Assembly (NCBI RefSeq): GCF_007860175.1
Contig: NZ_SJPX01000002.1
Location: 186,001 to 250,000 of the forward strand
Source of the DNA: Rubripirellula reticaptiva
Lineage (GTDB): Bacteria; Planctomycetota; Planctomycetia; Pirellulales; Pirellulaceae
Direction: 5' to 3'
DNA: 64,000 nt
Shown here: in pieces, positions 17,900-26,603 of the stretch
Numbering within the stretch: the first letter of the stretch is position 1
How the letters are laid out: each line of letters starts with the position of its first letter
Notes under the pieces: generated by a model
The model's database searches: none
Told to the model about the DNA's origin: nothing
The model's input: only the letters and a program-made list of their open reading frames with translations
Translations under genes and position numbers: made by a program

Positions 17900-18991
17900 T
17901 TAGTATCGGAAAATCATTTCAAACTGCCAACGATCACGAATGATGTCTTCGAACGACGTCAGTGGGAATTCATAGGCTGCACCAGCTTCGAAGTTACCGT
18001 TTGGCTTGTACTTCATGCCGACGTTTTGAGTGACCAAGTCGTTGCCGGCCACGTTCGTCGCACCCAAGTTCAACAAGTCTTCACCGGCAACGCCAAGTGG
18101 CAATCCGACGTCGGCGCTGTCTGTCCAGTGACGCCACGAAAATTCAGTGAAGGCATAAGTCTTCTTCGTCGTCTTGACGTCAAAGTGGTTCAACCAGTGA
18201 ATCGAAGACGTTTGCGACGCGTTATCAACAGGTGTGTTGAAGCCGAACGAAGTCATGTAGTGAGCGTTGCCGCCGAACAAGCGCTGAGCGGCCGAGCCGA
18301 AGAAATTAAATTGTCCGTCGCCGATCGATTGCAATGCTTTTTCGTCACCCATTGGAATTTCGTAGGTGAAGCCGAGCGATGCAAGTGTGCCAGTCTGGGT
18401 GTTGCGGATCAAGTTGTACTTCAGACCAGCGCTAACGTCGGCCCAACCTGAATCAAGCAATCCATCGAGTGCCCCCTTGCTGCCGTCGACGATGTAACCG
18501 TCCTTCACCGCGATCAAGCTCAGGCGATCGGTCAGTGCCAAACGGAATTGCAAGGCGTAAAGCTGCAGATCGCCGCCAGCAGGAATCTTGCCTGGGCCAA
18601 GCTCGTTTGGAAAACGATGCTGAACGAAAATCGGCCGAAGTTCGGTCAATGTTCGCGGATCTTCAAAGAACACGAAGTCGATCATCGGGCTGATGAAGTC
18701 GTCGAAGCAATGATCGCTAGGCTTGATCAAGCCCACCAAGTTCATGCGATCAAGACATCCGCACAGCGATGCCGACTGGCCACATGCACTGCAAGCACAT
18801 GCCGAATCGCAAGCGGATTCACCGCACCCAATGTCACATCCATCGCTGCAGCCGATTTCACAACCGCTATCGCAAACGGCAGCGTCGCATTGGCTATCCG
18901 ACAGGCAGTCAAACACTCCTGCGTGGGCCGTCGTAGCTGACGCGTGCAACAGCGCAACCGCCGCGAGCGCCGTAGAAAATATTTTTCTCAT
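17900..18991 (-). CDS. Secreted Cys-rich, probable outer-membrane beta-barrel protein
   Basis: The 363-aa protein starts with MRKIFSTALAAVALLHASAT, a Sec signal peptide ending at AHA. The mature N-terminus (about residues 25-75) is very Cys-rich: 13 cysteines, mostly in C-x2-3-C spacing (CDSGCEIGCSDGCDIGCG). The rest alternates in the manner of a transmembrane beta-barrel and ends with an aromatic residue preceded by Phe-Arg (FEMIFRY), typical of outer-membrane proteins. The family is not recognised; it resembles planctomycete porin-like hypotheticals. The start at 18991 is supported by a purine-rich GGGAAGAGAGA just upstream. A possible terminator is annotated downstream. Confidence 0.75.
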   Translation of the reverse strand: MRKIFSTALAAVALLHASATTAHAGVFDCLSDSQCDAAVCDSGCEIGCSDGCDIGCGESACDSACACSACGQSASLCGCLDRMNLVGLIKPSDHCFDDFISPMIDFVFFEDPRTLTELRPIFVQHRFPNELGPGKIPAGGDLQLYALQFRLALTDRLSLIAVKDGYIVDGSKGALDGLLDSGWADVSAGLKYNLIRNTQTGTLASLGFTYEIPMGDEKALQSIGDGQFNFFGSAAQRLFGGNAHYMTSFGFNTPVDNASQTSSIHWLNHFDVKTTKKTYAFTEFSWRHWTDSADVGLPLGVAGEDLLNLGATNVAGNDLVTQNVGMKYKPNGNFEAGAAYEFPLTSFEDIIRDRWQFEMIFRY

Positions 18992-19075
18992 GTTCTCTCT
19001 TCCCTGAAGATGCACTCTAAGGCCGCAGGCATTGCAGTCCTTTTCCGTTTCACCGCTAGCATCGACGAGAAATAT

Positions 19076-19173
19076 GTGTGCAGTTCCGAGTTTTTTTTGC
19101 AGCCGTCACAAACCACAATGTCACTCGCAATCGGAGCCAACTGCACACCATGCGTGTGCGGATTCACACACGC
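19076..19173. repeat. Structured intergenic region between two minus-strand genes
   Basis: Two inverted repeats are visible: GTGTGCAGTT (19076-19085) with AACTGCACAC (19139-19148), a perfect 10-bp pair 53 bp apart, and GCGTGTG (19152-19158) with CACACGC (19167-19173). They lie in the upstream region of the outer-membrane protein gene and downstream of the LRAT-like gene. They may be a leader structure or operator sites. Confidence 0.45.
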
Positions 19174-19203
19174 AGGACCGCGATTGAGCCAGAATCGCTC
19201 GGA

Positions 19204-20028
19204 CTACAGCGCGTCCGGATCAGAGTCTGGGCCAGGGTTTGGGTTTGGGCCAGACTTTGGCCGGCGACTTCTTACGTTCTCGTAAGCAGCCTGAGACAGC
19301 TCACCAGCAACCTCGCCGGCGCACCACAATCCACCGGCAACGGCGATGCCAACGGGTCCACCAAGAGCACCGATCGACAAGGCGGTCGTTGCTCCAACGG
19401 CGCGACTAGCTTGTTTGCGCTGCTTCGTGTTTCGCAACCCAACGTGATGCCCGCCGGCTTCCGTCGCCCACTGCGCGGCATCAGCGATCAACATCCAAGG
19501 ACTTGCGCCGCGGATGATTCGCTTGGCACCGATTCGCGACGCGACATGAACTGACGCCGCTGCGATCGCTTTGATGCCGACTGAACTGGCTCGATCAAAT
19601 GCGACCGAAACCTGGCGACTTTCATGCCGGTCGGTGATACACCAAACCGCGAAGTGCTCGCAGTTATGAAAGAGCAAATGGTAGTCGCGGGTGCCGATGC
19701 GTCGGATCGCTCGCTCAACGGTTTCGTCAACATGCAAGCGATCTCGATAATCGACGTAGTGCAAGACATCACGACCGCAACGCGTGACGACATCCAAGTC
19801 CGTTCGCTTGATCTGAAAGTGGGTCGCGTTGCCAGTCGGCCCTGCAACGCCTAGGCCACCGTCGGTGAAATGTACCGCACTACCATCACCCAGATCGATG
19901 CCGTGGTGCTGGAACCTAGCCAGCCCGAACTGTCGTCGCCAAACGAAAAAATGGTCACCACGAGCCAATCGAAAATTCCTTTTACTTACGTCTTCGCCAA
20001 CATCGTCTTGTTTCCTGCTTCTCGACAT
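19204..20028 (-). CDS. LRAT-like (NlpC/P60-superfamily) protein with Gly-rich C-terminus
   Basis: The 274-aa protein carries the permuted papain-like fold of lecithin:retinol acyltransferase relatives. The first block is HHGIDLGDGSAVHF (two conserved His), and the catalytic Cys is in HNCEHFAVWC near residue 123. Bacterial members may act as acyltransferases, thiol amidases or phospholipases; the substrate is unknown. C-terminal residues about 215-255 are a Gly/Ala-rich hydrophobic segment (GATTALSIGALGGPVGIAVA) that may insert into membranes. The start is either ATG 20028 or GTG 20040. It is 22 bp downstream of a membrane protein gene on the same strand, so the two probably share a transcript. 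Confidence 0.8.
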   Translation of the reverse strand: MSRSRKQDDVGEDVSKRNFRLARGDHFFVWRRQFGLARFQHHGIDLGDGSAVHFTDGGLGVAGPTGNATHFQIKRTDLDVVTRCGRDVLHYVDYRDRLHVDETVERAIRRIGTRDYHLLFHNCEHFAVWCITDRHESRQVSVAFDRASSVGIKAIAAASVHVASRIGAKRIIRGASPWMLIADAAQWATEAGGHHVGLRNTKQRKQASRAVGATTALSIGALGGPVGIAVAGGLWCAGEVAGELSQAAYENVRSRRPKSGPNPNPGPDSDPDAL

Positions 20029-20050
20029 CGGTACTGACACTGGTTCGATG

Positions 20051-20998
20051 TTAAGACGCGAGTCTTGGCGGGCGAGTCCGCATTTTAGCCAGTTTTTGAT
20101 CGAATGCGCCAGCGAATGCCACGACGGACAAAGAAATCACATATCCGAACATGAACGCCAAATAGAACGGCGCCGCTTCTGTGAAGGCGACTCCAGTGGC
20201 ATCCACCGCTTCCTGTGCTAGCGCCAGTCCCGTTCCACCCGCGATCGCCATCAACACACTAGCCGCGGCTAATGTCCATCGCCGCATCCGGCGACTGTCC
20301 AAAAACGCAAAATTTACGCACGTCGCCATCAGCGGCCCGAGCAACCAGATCGCGACCGTAACAATCCAGTACTCCGCTTCCGACACAGGGGTGGAATAGT
20401 GGCGTACAACCGTCAACAAACCAGCGGTACAGGCCGTTGCCAAAATCACATCCGAAATTTGAAACTGCCGACGACGGGAAAGCCGCGAAGCATGGTCGCC
20501 AATCCCAGCCGACCAAGCGGGGACTTTCAAAAGCAAAAAGATCGTACATTGGGCAAGACAAAGACCGCCCATATTAGACAGATTGCGCAGCCAATCGTAG
20601 GTCCCGAGCGCGTTCAGCATCATCGCCGCCGCGACCACCACCAAGATCCGGGATGCGTATTTAATCCACGCTGTTCGGATCCAGGACGCTATCCAAATCG
20701 CACCAGACGCCAAACCGAAAACAATGCCGACGATCGTCAACGTCAGCATTAGCATGTACAGACCTTCTGCGCTGGGATAACTGCTTCTCCCGCTCTGCCA
20801 CGCTGTTGCCGCCACGCCAGCGATCGTTACGATCACGACGAATAGAGCGATCAGCCCTACCGACCAAATACCCAAACGCGGGGACACCACGTGGTCGTGA
20901 TCGGTGGTAACATTTGGTTGCAGATCGTTTGCAGTCAACGAATGATTCCTCGGCGATTCCTCGGGCGAACGGTCATCGCTACCAAGAGCCTCTCCCAT
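20051..20998 (-). CDS. Hypothetical polytopic membrane protein
   Basis: The 315-aa protein has a polar N-terminus of about 40 residues, then roughly eight hydrophobic helices (for example GLIALFVVIVTIAGVAATAW and ILVVVAAAMMLNALGTY). A cytosolic segment SRRRQFQISDVILATACTAG resembles the RxFSIxDLLxxT motif seen in many planctomycete membrane hypotheticals. No enzyme or transporter signature is apparent. ATG 20998 is preferred to a TTG nine bases upstream. It lies 39 bp from the divergent AroE-like gene and just upstream of the LRAT-like gene. Confidence 0.75.
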   Translation of the reverse strand: MGEALGSDDRSPEESPRNHSLTANDLQPNVTTDHDHVVSPRLGIWSVGLIALFVVIVTIAGVAATAWQSGRSSYPSAEGLYMLMLTLTIVGIVFGLASGAIWIASWIRTAWIKYASRILVVVAAAMMLNALGTYDWLRNLSNMGGLCLAQCTIFLLLKVPAWSAGIGDHASRLSRRRQFQISDVILATACTAGLLTVVRHYSTPVSEAEYWIVTVAIWLLGPLMATCVNFAFLDSRRMRRWTLAAASVLMAIAGGTGLALAQEAVDATGVAFTEAAPFYLAFMFGYVISLSVVAFAGAFDQKLAKMRTRPPRLAS

Positions 20999-21037
20999 GA
21001 TTCCCAACCCCGTGTGTACGAAGTTGAACGCTTAAAC

Positions 21038-21814
21038 ATGGATGGTACCACTGAACCGATCATTGCGGTCATCGGTCACCCGATCGCCGGCAACCCCAGC
21101 CAGTTTGCGATCGAGCGGGCACTCGACGCACTTGAATTGGAATGGCGAGTCCTGTCGTTCGACGTCCATCCCGAACACATCGCTGCTGCCCTTGAAGGCT
21201 TCAAGGTAACGGGGATCGCGGGCGTGATGATCGAAGCATCCGTCATGCCGGTTGCGGCCCAGTGGTATGCGACGAAAATTGAACCCGACGTCGATGTGGC
21301 CGCGATCGATTGCCTGTACCGCGACGAGTCCCTGCATTTTCGGGCTAGCGCCGAACAGCGTGCCTGGATTAACGAGACGGTGGGCGCCCACGAGCCGCTG
21401 ACACGACTTTGGATCGGAGCACGTGACGCGACTCTGCCAATCGACGCGAGCCTGTTCGAAGACGAAAACGTGGTGGAAACCGCCAACAGCGACCGGATTG
21501 CCGCTGCTCGATTGATCGTTTTGGCGAACGAGCCTGAATTTAGCGCCCCGCAGGGCGATTCGAAAGTGCCACTAAAAATGACTCCGGCCAAACTTGATCT
21601 CGACGACTGGCCCGTGAACGATGGTTCGACTTTTGTGATCGATTTGACTGACGAACATCCCGATCGTGACGCAATCATTGAACGAGGCTACCAATGGATC
21701 GGCCCGCACCAACGACGGGTCGGCATGCTGGTCAAGTGTTTCGAACGCTGGACGGGTGACCAGTCGTCGCCCGATGTGATCAGTGATGCGATCGAGGAAT
21801 ACCTTGGCGTTTAA
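21038..21814 (+). CDS. Degenerate shikimate dehydrogenase (AroE)-like protein
   Basis: The 258-aa protein aligns by eye with AroE over its whole length. IIAVIGHPIAGNPSQFAIERAL matches the GxPIxHSxSPxxHN start, VTGIAGVMIEASVM matches the GxNVTxPxK region, and WIGPHQRRVGMLVKCFERWTG matches the C-terminal G-x-MLvxQ-x-WTG block. The shikimate-binding Ser pair, the catalytic Lys and the NTD motif are all replaced, and no Gly-rich dinucleotide loop is visible in the middle. It probably does not reduce dehydroshikimate and may have a regulatory or binding role. ATG 21038 is used because an upstream in-frame start would overlap the divergent gene. Confidence 0.7.
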   Translation: MDGTTEPIIAVIGHPIAGNPSQFAIERALDALELEWRVLSFDVHPEHIAAALEGFKVTGIAGVMIEASVMPVAAQWYATKIEPDVDVAAIDCLYRDESLHFRASAEQRAWINETVGAHEPLTRLWIGARDATLPIDASLFEDENVVETANSDRIAAARLIVLANEPEFSAPQGDSKVPLKMTPAKLDLDDWPVNDGSTFVIDLTDEHPDRDAIIERGYQWIGPHQRRVGMLVKCFERWTGDQSSPDVISDAIEEYLGV

Positions 21815-21885
21815 GATCACGGTTTTCGATTCACGGCGAACAATTCATCGCGTCGGGACCGACACTTTTAAAACAGAGGAATCGC

Positions 21886-22803
21886 TTGAAACAACCCGTC
21901 ATAGATGAAGGCGAAATGGTGCTCCGCGAAGATCGGATCATCGAAACCGTCGCGATGATCCAGCGTCGAATCGAAGATCGATTTCCAGACGCTGGACTGA
22001 CCAAGCTGTGTCTACGGTTGTACAACGTTGCCACCAAAGCGGCGGAGCGTTCAGTGTCGATTGCCAAACCAATTCTTTGGATTCGCTGTACCGCAGGCTT
22101 GCTCGCGACAGCCCTAGTCGCATCAGTGCTGGCGATCGCTTTTTTAGCGGTGCGAAACGTAAACGTTGATCCGACGTTGATCGCTGACGGGATTGGCCAA
22201 CAACCCGAAGGCGTCGTGTTCTGGACTCAAGCGCTCGAGTCAGGATTGAACGTCCTCATATTCTTTTCGATCGCCATCTTCTTTTTATTTAGCTTGGAAA
22301 ACCGGATCAAACGACGCCGGGCACTAGGCGCACTGCACGAACTGAGGTCGATCGCGCACATCATCGACATGCATCAGCTGACCAAAGACCCTGAGCGATG
22401 CTTTCGAAACAACAACGATACCAAGCACTCGCCCAAACAAACGATGACACCACTGCTGCTGAATCGGTACTTGGATTATTGCAGCGAGATGCTGTCGCTG
22501 ACTGGCAAAATCGCTGCGCTGTATGTCCAGAACTTCGATGACGCCGACGCGGTTGCCGCCGTTAGCGAGATCGAACAGTTGACCAACGGAATGTCACGCA
22601 AGATCTGGCAAAAGATCATGGTGCTTGAACAGTTACGTGACGCACTGCAGCGAACCGATTCCGATCCTCGCTTGTCTGCGTCAACAAACTCTCAACGGGG
22701 CCTCGCAACGCCCGTCCAGCCACCCGCTCCGTCACCTCAGTTGGCAGACTCCCAGACCTTCCGTGCAGCGATGGCAAAAAAGACAGACGAGACGAAACCT
22801 TGA
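21886..22803 (+). CDS. Hypothetical two-helix membrane protein
   Basis: The 305-aa protein has an N-terminal soluble region of about 60 residues, two membrane helices (about 70-90, TAGLLATALVASVLAIAFLA, and 120-140, VLIFFSIAIFFLFSLE), and a mostly alpha-helical C-terminal cytosolic domain (HELRSIAHIIDMHQLTKDPE, then long helices around 195-250). I do not recognise a family. The TTG start at 21886 is supported by GAGGA five bases upstream; an alternative ATG is at 21916. Its stop codon overlaps the start of the uracil-DNA glycosylase gene, indicating translational coupling. Confidence 0.75.
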   Translation: MKQPVIDEGEMVLREDRIIETVAMIQRRIEDRFPDAGLTKLCLRLYNVATKAAERSVSIAKPILWIRCTAGLLATALVASVLAIAFLAVRNVNVDPTLIADGIGQQPEGVVFWTQALESGLNVLIFFSIAIFFLFSLENRIKRRRALGALHELRSIAHIIDMHQLTKDPERCFRNNNDTKHSPKQTMTPLLLNRYLDYCSEMLSLTGKIAALYVQNFDDADAVAAVSEIEQLTNGMSRKIWQKIMVLEQLRDALQRTDSDPRLSASTNSQRGLATPVQPPAPSPQLADSQTFRAAMAKKTDETKP

Positions 22804-23543
22804 AATCGACATCACACGGAGCCCGAAAAAAACTGATCGCGGCCGCCCGAAAACTTTGTAAAGAAGTCGACGCGATGTCGTTCGGCGATCCAGTAACCCA
22901 TGTGTACAACCCGCTGAACTACGCGTGGGACGCTCACAAGGCCTACCTGTCGCTCGCCAACGACGACGGATCACGCGTCGTCTTGCTGGGAATGAACCCA
23001 GGCCCGTGGGGAATGGCCCAAACCGGTATTCCGTTTGGCGAAATCGCTGCGGCAAAAGATTGGCTAGGTATCGACTTGCCAGTCCATCGGCCCGCCCACG
23101 AACACCCCAAACGTCCGGTTGAAGGTTTCGCATGCAGCCGAAGCGAAGTCAGCGGGCGGCGATTATGGGGCTTGTTTGCCGAGCGTTTCCCAACATCGCA
23201 AGACTTTTTTCGCGACCATTTTGTCGTCAACTATTGCCCGCTGGTTTTTATGGAGTCATCGGCAAAAAATCGGACACCGAATAAGCTGCCAGCAAGTGAA
23301 CGCGCCGAACTTGACGCTGCCTGCGATCGGCACTTGGCATCGGTGCTGAAAGCATTACACCCCGAAATTGTGATCGGCGTCGGCGCGTACGCCGAGGAAT
23401 GTTTAAAGCGTGTATTGGCCACCGGATGTCACGAAGCGAAGCTAGGCCGAATCTTGCACCCCAGCCCTGCGTCGCCAGCTGCCAATAAGGACTGGGCCGG
23501 AACCGTCACCAAACAACTGACCGAAGCTGGCGTGTGGGACTGA
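22800..23543 (+). CDS. SMUG1-type uracil-DNA glycosylase
   Basis: The 247-aa protein is strongly SMUG1-like. SMUG1 removes uracil and oxidised pyrimidines from single- and double-stranded DNA in base-excision repair. Signature blocks are VYNPLNYAWDAHKAY, LLGMNPGPWGMAQTGIPFGE (catalytic GMNPGPWGMAQTG motif), EHPKRPVEGFACSRSEVSG, VVNYCPLVFME and the DNA-intercalating ILHPSPASPAANKDW. SMUG1 is common in animals and found in scattered bacteria, planctomycetes among them. Translation starts at TTG 22800, overlapping the TGA of the upstream membrane protein gene by three bases, so the two are probably in one operon. Confidence 0.95.
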   Translation: MKSTSHGARKKLIAAARKLCKEVDAMSFGDPVTHVYNPLNYAWDAHKAYLSLANDDGSRVVLLGMNPGPWGMAQTGIPFGEIAAAKDWLGIDLPVHRPAHEHPKRPVEGFACSRSEVSGRRLWGLFAERFPTSQDFFRDHFVVNYCPLVFMESSAKNRTPNKLPASERAELDAACDRHLASVLKALHPEIVIGVGAYAEECLKRVLATGCHEAKLGRILHPSPASPAANKDWAGTVTKQLTEAGVWD

Positions 23544-23657
23544 GTGATTTCACCTACCTGATTTGGCGTGCAGATCAACAAATGTCGCCAATTTCGCTAC
23601 AATGAGACGCAACTTTCGCCGCGATGCCATTCGGCGCCCACTCACAGGCTAACTGTC

Positions 23658-24920
23658 ATGATCACAGACGATCTTCAAGCACTGTACATGTTGCTGCGAG
23701 GCAGTAGGTCGGCAACTTCGGTTCTTGATGCCCGTGCTTTGGTCCAAGAAAACAAGGCCGTTGCGGCGCACGTCAAATTGATCGATGCGCGCGAGGCTTA
23801 CATGGAAAGTCGCTCGCGTCTGCTCAAACAGGATCCCGAAAAACAATTTGCAGGCAAGAGCAAAGAAGACCTGCATAATCGAAAAGTCTTGTTGCGAAAG
23901 CAAGAAAAGACACGCGAGATTCTGAAGGCCTTCGACGAACTGATGCCCGCGATCGAACGAATGGCCAAACGCGAGGAAACCGCCGCCGAAATTGAGAAAA
24001 TTAAAGTCGCCGAAGAGGAGGCGGCTGACAGCAATGAACAACCTTCACCAATTCAGCTCGATGACGATTCTTCGTTCGATGACGAAGTACCTGACGATAA
24101 AGTGCCTGAGGACAAATCGTCCGATGACGAGAACGACGATGGTTCCAGCGTGACGATGCTGTTGAAACCCAGCGACGTCAGCGAAGAATTCTCGGCTGCG
24201 TTTTTGAATTCAGACGACGACAAGCGTCTGGACCTGGTCAACGGCTCCTATGGTTTCCGAGAAGTCGAAGGTGAACGCGATATCTATCCGAGCGCAGTTT
24301 ATTTGATCCGGACGGGCGACAAGAGTTTCTTAGTCAAGACAGCGATTACTGCCGCCACCGATACGACGGTGGAATTATCCAGTTTGGCTGACAAACAATC
24401 TTTCAAGCCATTCTCGCGATCGGATTTCATCGGCCTGGGCAAACGTCGCAAGATGGTGCTTCTAACGAAGACACTGTCGATTGATGACGACTCGTTCGGC
24501 CAATCAAACAACTCACAAACTGGCGAAACGAATAGCGACGGCGAGCACAGCCAACAACACGTGCTCGACATGGCCGCGTTTAGTCAATTGATGACCGCAG
24601 CACAACGCAGCGGTCTGTTTAGTGGCGCCGATCAGATCGGGCACGTTCGCGACCGCGAATTCCGATTGGAAAAATACGACAAGGCTTATCAGTCGATTGA
24701 GGCAATGCACTCGCGGTTTTCTGCCGCCGCTGGCCAGCGTGCCCAGCAATTGGTCCGCGATGAGGCCGACATTTCGTCTGGCCGGGTAAAAATTTCGCCA
24801 AAAGATCTGCAGGCCAAACGGACTCGCGACCGAATCCAAACTCAGGAGGTCGACCGAACCGAACGACGCTTCCAAATCGTCCTCGAGGGCCTACGAGTGC
24901 TCAGTGCAGGCGTGACCTGA
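23658..24920 (+). CDS. Hypothetical acidic coiled-coil protein
   Basis: The 420-aa soluble protein is not recognised. Residues 1-120 are strongly helical and likely coiled coil (AYMESRSRLLKQDPEKQFAG and following). Residues about 120-165 are an Asp/Glu/Ser-rich disordered linker. Residues about 165-275 look like a compact beta-rich domain (GSYGFREVEGERDIYPSAVY). The C-terminal 120 residues are charged and helical again. The start at ATG 23658 is chosen over an open upstream reading that lacks protein-like character. It precedes the ribosomal protein genes on the same strand but is separated from them by 315 bp. Confidence 0.75.
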   Translation: MITDDLQALYMLLRGSRSATSVLDARALVQENKAVAAHVKLIDAREAYMESRSRLLKQDPEKQFAGKSKEDLHNRKVLLRKQEKTREILKAFDELMPAIERMAKREETAAEIEKIKVAEEEAADSNEQPSPIQLDDDSSFDDEVPDDKVPEDKSSDDENDDGSSVTMLLKPSDVSEEFSAAFLNSDDDKRLDLVNGSYGFREVEGERDIYPSAVYLIRTGDKSFLVKTAITAATDTTVELSSLADKQSFKPFSRSDFIGLGKRRKMVLLTKTLSIDDDSFGQSNNSQTGETNSDGEHSQQHVLDMAAFSQLMTAAQRSGLFSGADQIGHVRDREFRLEKYDKAYQSIEAMHSRFSAAAGQRAQQLVRDEADISSGRVKISPKDLQAKRTRDRIQTQEVDRTERRFQIVLEGLRVLSAGVT

Positions 24921-25235
24921 ATCCAAACCTGATCCTGGTTCGACTTATCCGAATCGGATCATTAAAAACGCCGCGTCCCCGTCCAAGGCAAGGTCCGCTT
25001 TCGCCCTCGGGCCCCGATTTTGCAACATTCTGTGAAAATCTCGTGCCGATTGTGTTGATTGGCGTTGACGATTCGACTCCAGTTCGCCAAATTCTCGTCT
25101 TCGCAAGCGAAAGCTTGTCTGAAGTGGGAGAAGTTGCCGTCGCCGGCAGTGTTTTGCTGAACGCAACCCGCGTATCAGTTTCCGGTGGGCCAGGTGACTT
25201 CGCCAAACCACCCGACCAACGAAAGTCGTGACCAT
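24921..25235 (+). other. Non-coding region upstream of rplA
   Basis: Here rplK would be expected in most bacteria, but no L11-like reading frame is present on either strand. The region probably contains the promoter and leader of the rplA-rplJ-rplL unit. Ribosomal protein L1 often represses its own mRNA by binding the leader, but I could not identify an L1-binding structure with confidence. Confidence 0.5.
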
Positions 25236-25913
25236 ATGGGTAAGAAATCAAAGCGTTATCGCGCTTCGCTTGAAAAGCAACCAAAGAATGCTCTGCCGCT
25301 GAGTGATGCGGTAGAAGCGTTGAAGAAATACGACTCGACCAAATTTGATCAAACGGTCGAAGTTCACATGCGTTTGGGCGTCGACCCGAACCAAGCTGAC
25401 CAAATCATTCGCGGATCGTTGGTTCTTCCCAACGGTATCGGCAAGACTCAACGAGTCGTCGTGTTCGCGAAAGGCGACGCCGCCCAAGCCGCGCTCGATG
25501 CCGGTGCGGACGAAGTTGGCCAAGACGATTTGGCGAAAAAAATCAAAGAAGGCTGGACCGACTTCGACGTCTGTATCGCTGCACCCGACATGATGGGTTT
25601 GGTTGGACCACTCGGACGTGTTCTGGGTCCTCGAGGTTTGATGCCCAGCCCACGAGCCGGCACCGTGACGCCCGACGTCGCCAAAGTCGTCGGTGAGTAC
25701 AAGGCTGGTAAAGTTGAATTCCGAAACGACAAGGGCGGCAACGTCCATGCGATGGTCGGAAAGATGAGCTTCGACGCACCGAAGCTTGTCGAAAACATCA
25801 AAGCCTTCACGAACTTTATCGAGGGCCTGAAGCCACAGTCGGTCAAAGGGACTTACGTTCGAGGCGTTGCGATTTGTGCAACGATGAGCCCCAGCGTACG
25901 AGTGACCAATTAA
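25236..25913 (+). CDS. rplA: 50S ribosomal protein L1
   Basis: L1 (225 aa) binds 23S rRNA at the mobile L1 stalk near the E site and commonly represses its own operon. It has the typical N-terminus ([14 protein letters not shown]), DAVEALK, and the conserved block [20 protein letters not shown], with the C-terminal [23 protein letters not shown] 25236 is chosen because a GTG at 25185 would add 17 atypical residues. It is 99 bp upstream of rplJ. Length is normal. Confidence 0.98.
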   Translation: MGKKSKRYRASLEKQPKNALPLSDAVEALKKYDSTKFDQTVEVHMRLGVDPNQADQIIRGSLVLPNGIGKTQRVVVFAKGDAAQAALDAGADEVGQDDLAKKIKEGWTDFDVCIAAPDMMGLVGPLGRVLGPRGLMPSPRAGTVTPDVAKVVGEYKAGKVEFRNDKGGNVHAMVGKMSFDAPKLVENIKAFTNFIEGLKPQSVKGTYVRGVAICATMSPSVRVTN

Positions 25914-26012
25914 TCCGGCGATCGATCGATCATAGATCGAAATACTGCGGTCACTGGCTTTGGCCTGCTGACAATTTAGACCGAATACGATCCTGCGAAG
26001 TGAACCCAATCG

Positions 26013-26537
26013 ATGAGTAAATACGTCAAAGAACTCGTGACACGCGACATCAAGCGTCGACTCGTTGGAGTCGAAGATGCTGTGCTCGTAAGCTGTGTGG
26101 GGATGGACGCCAACACAACCAACGAGCTTCGCGGCGAGTTGGAACAGAAGGACATCCACATGTTGGTTGTCAAAAACTCGCTTGCCCGTCGGGCGAGCGA
26201 AGGTACGGGACTCGCAAACGCCTTCGAGGGCGCGACTGGCCAAGTCGGTGTTTGCTGGGGATCGACCGATTTCGTCTCGCTTGTCAAAGAACTTGTCAAA
26301 CTTGACAAGGACAAAGAGAAGTACAGCAAGTTCGTCGCCGACAGCGGCGTAATGGATGGCGAAAAGCTTGATGCAGATGGCTTAAAAGCCGTCAGCAAAT
26401 GGCCCAATCGCCAAGAGCAGATCTCGATGCTGGTTGGTCAAATTCTTGGCCCAGGATCGCAGCTCTCCGGTGCAATGCTCGGCCCGGGCAAGAAACTTAA
26501 CAGCCAGATTAAGAAGAAGAGCGAAGGCGACGAATAG
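26013..26537 (+). CDS. rplJ: 50S ribosomal protein L10
   Basis: L10 (174 aa) anchors the L7/L12 dimers to the ribosome stalk. The N-terminal RNA-binding domain (KELVTRDIKRRLVGVEDAVL, HMLVVKNSLARRA) and the C-terminal helix that binds L7/L12 are present. In many bacteria the L10-L7/L12 complex represses translation from a leader upstream of rplJ; the 99-bp gap after rplA could hold it, but no consensus was verified. It is followed by rplL after 66 bp. Confidence 0.97.
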   Translation: MSKYVKELVTRDIKRRLVGVEDAVLVSCVGMDANTTNELRGELEQKDIHMLVVKNSLARRASEGTGLANAFEGATGQVGVCWGSTDFVSLVKELVKLDKDKEKYSKFVADSGVMDGEKLDADGLKAVSKWPNRQEQISMLVGQILGPGSQLSGAMLGPGKKLNSQIKKKSEGDE

Positions 26538-26603
26538 TTTTTTGTCACCAAGCACAGCTTCCGTCCTTTACCAAACCACCAACTGTTTTTGAGGTATTTA
26601 GAG

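Noticed and set aside
20891-21037. Upstream extension of the AroE-like frame
   Set aside because: It would overlap the divergent membrane protein gene and its sequence does not continue the AroE fold.
25248-26243. A 331-codon open frame on the minus strand opposite rplA and rplJ
   Set aside because: It lies entirely antisense to two certain ribosomal protein genes, has Cys/His-rich low-plausibility composition and no recognisable domain. It is a by-product of GC-rich codon use.
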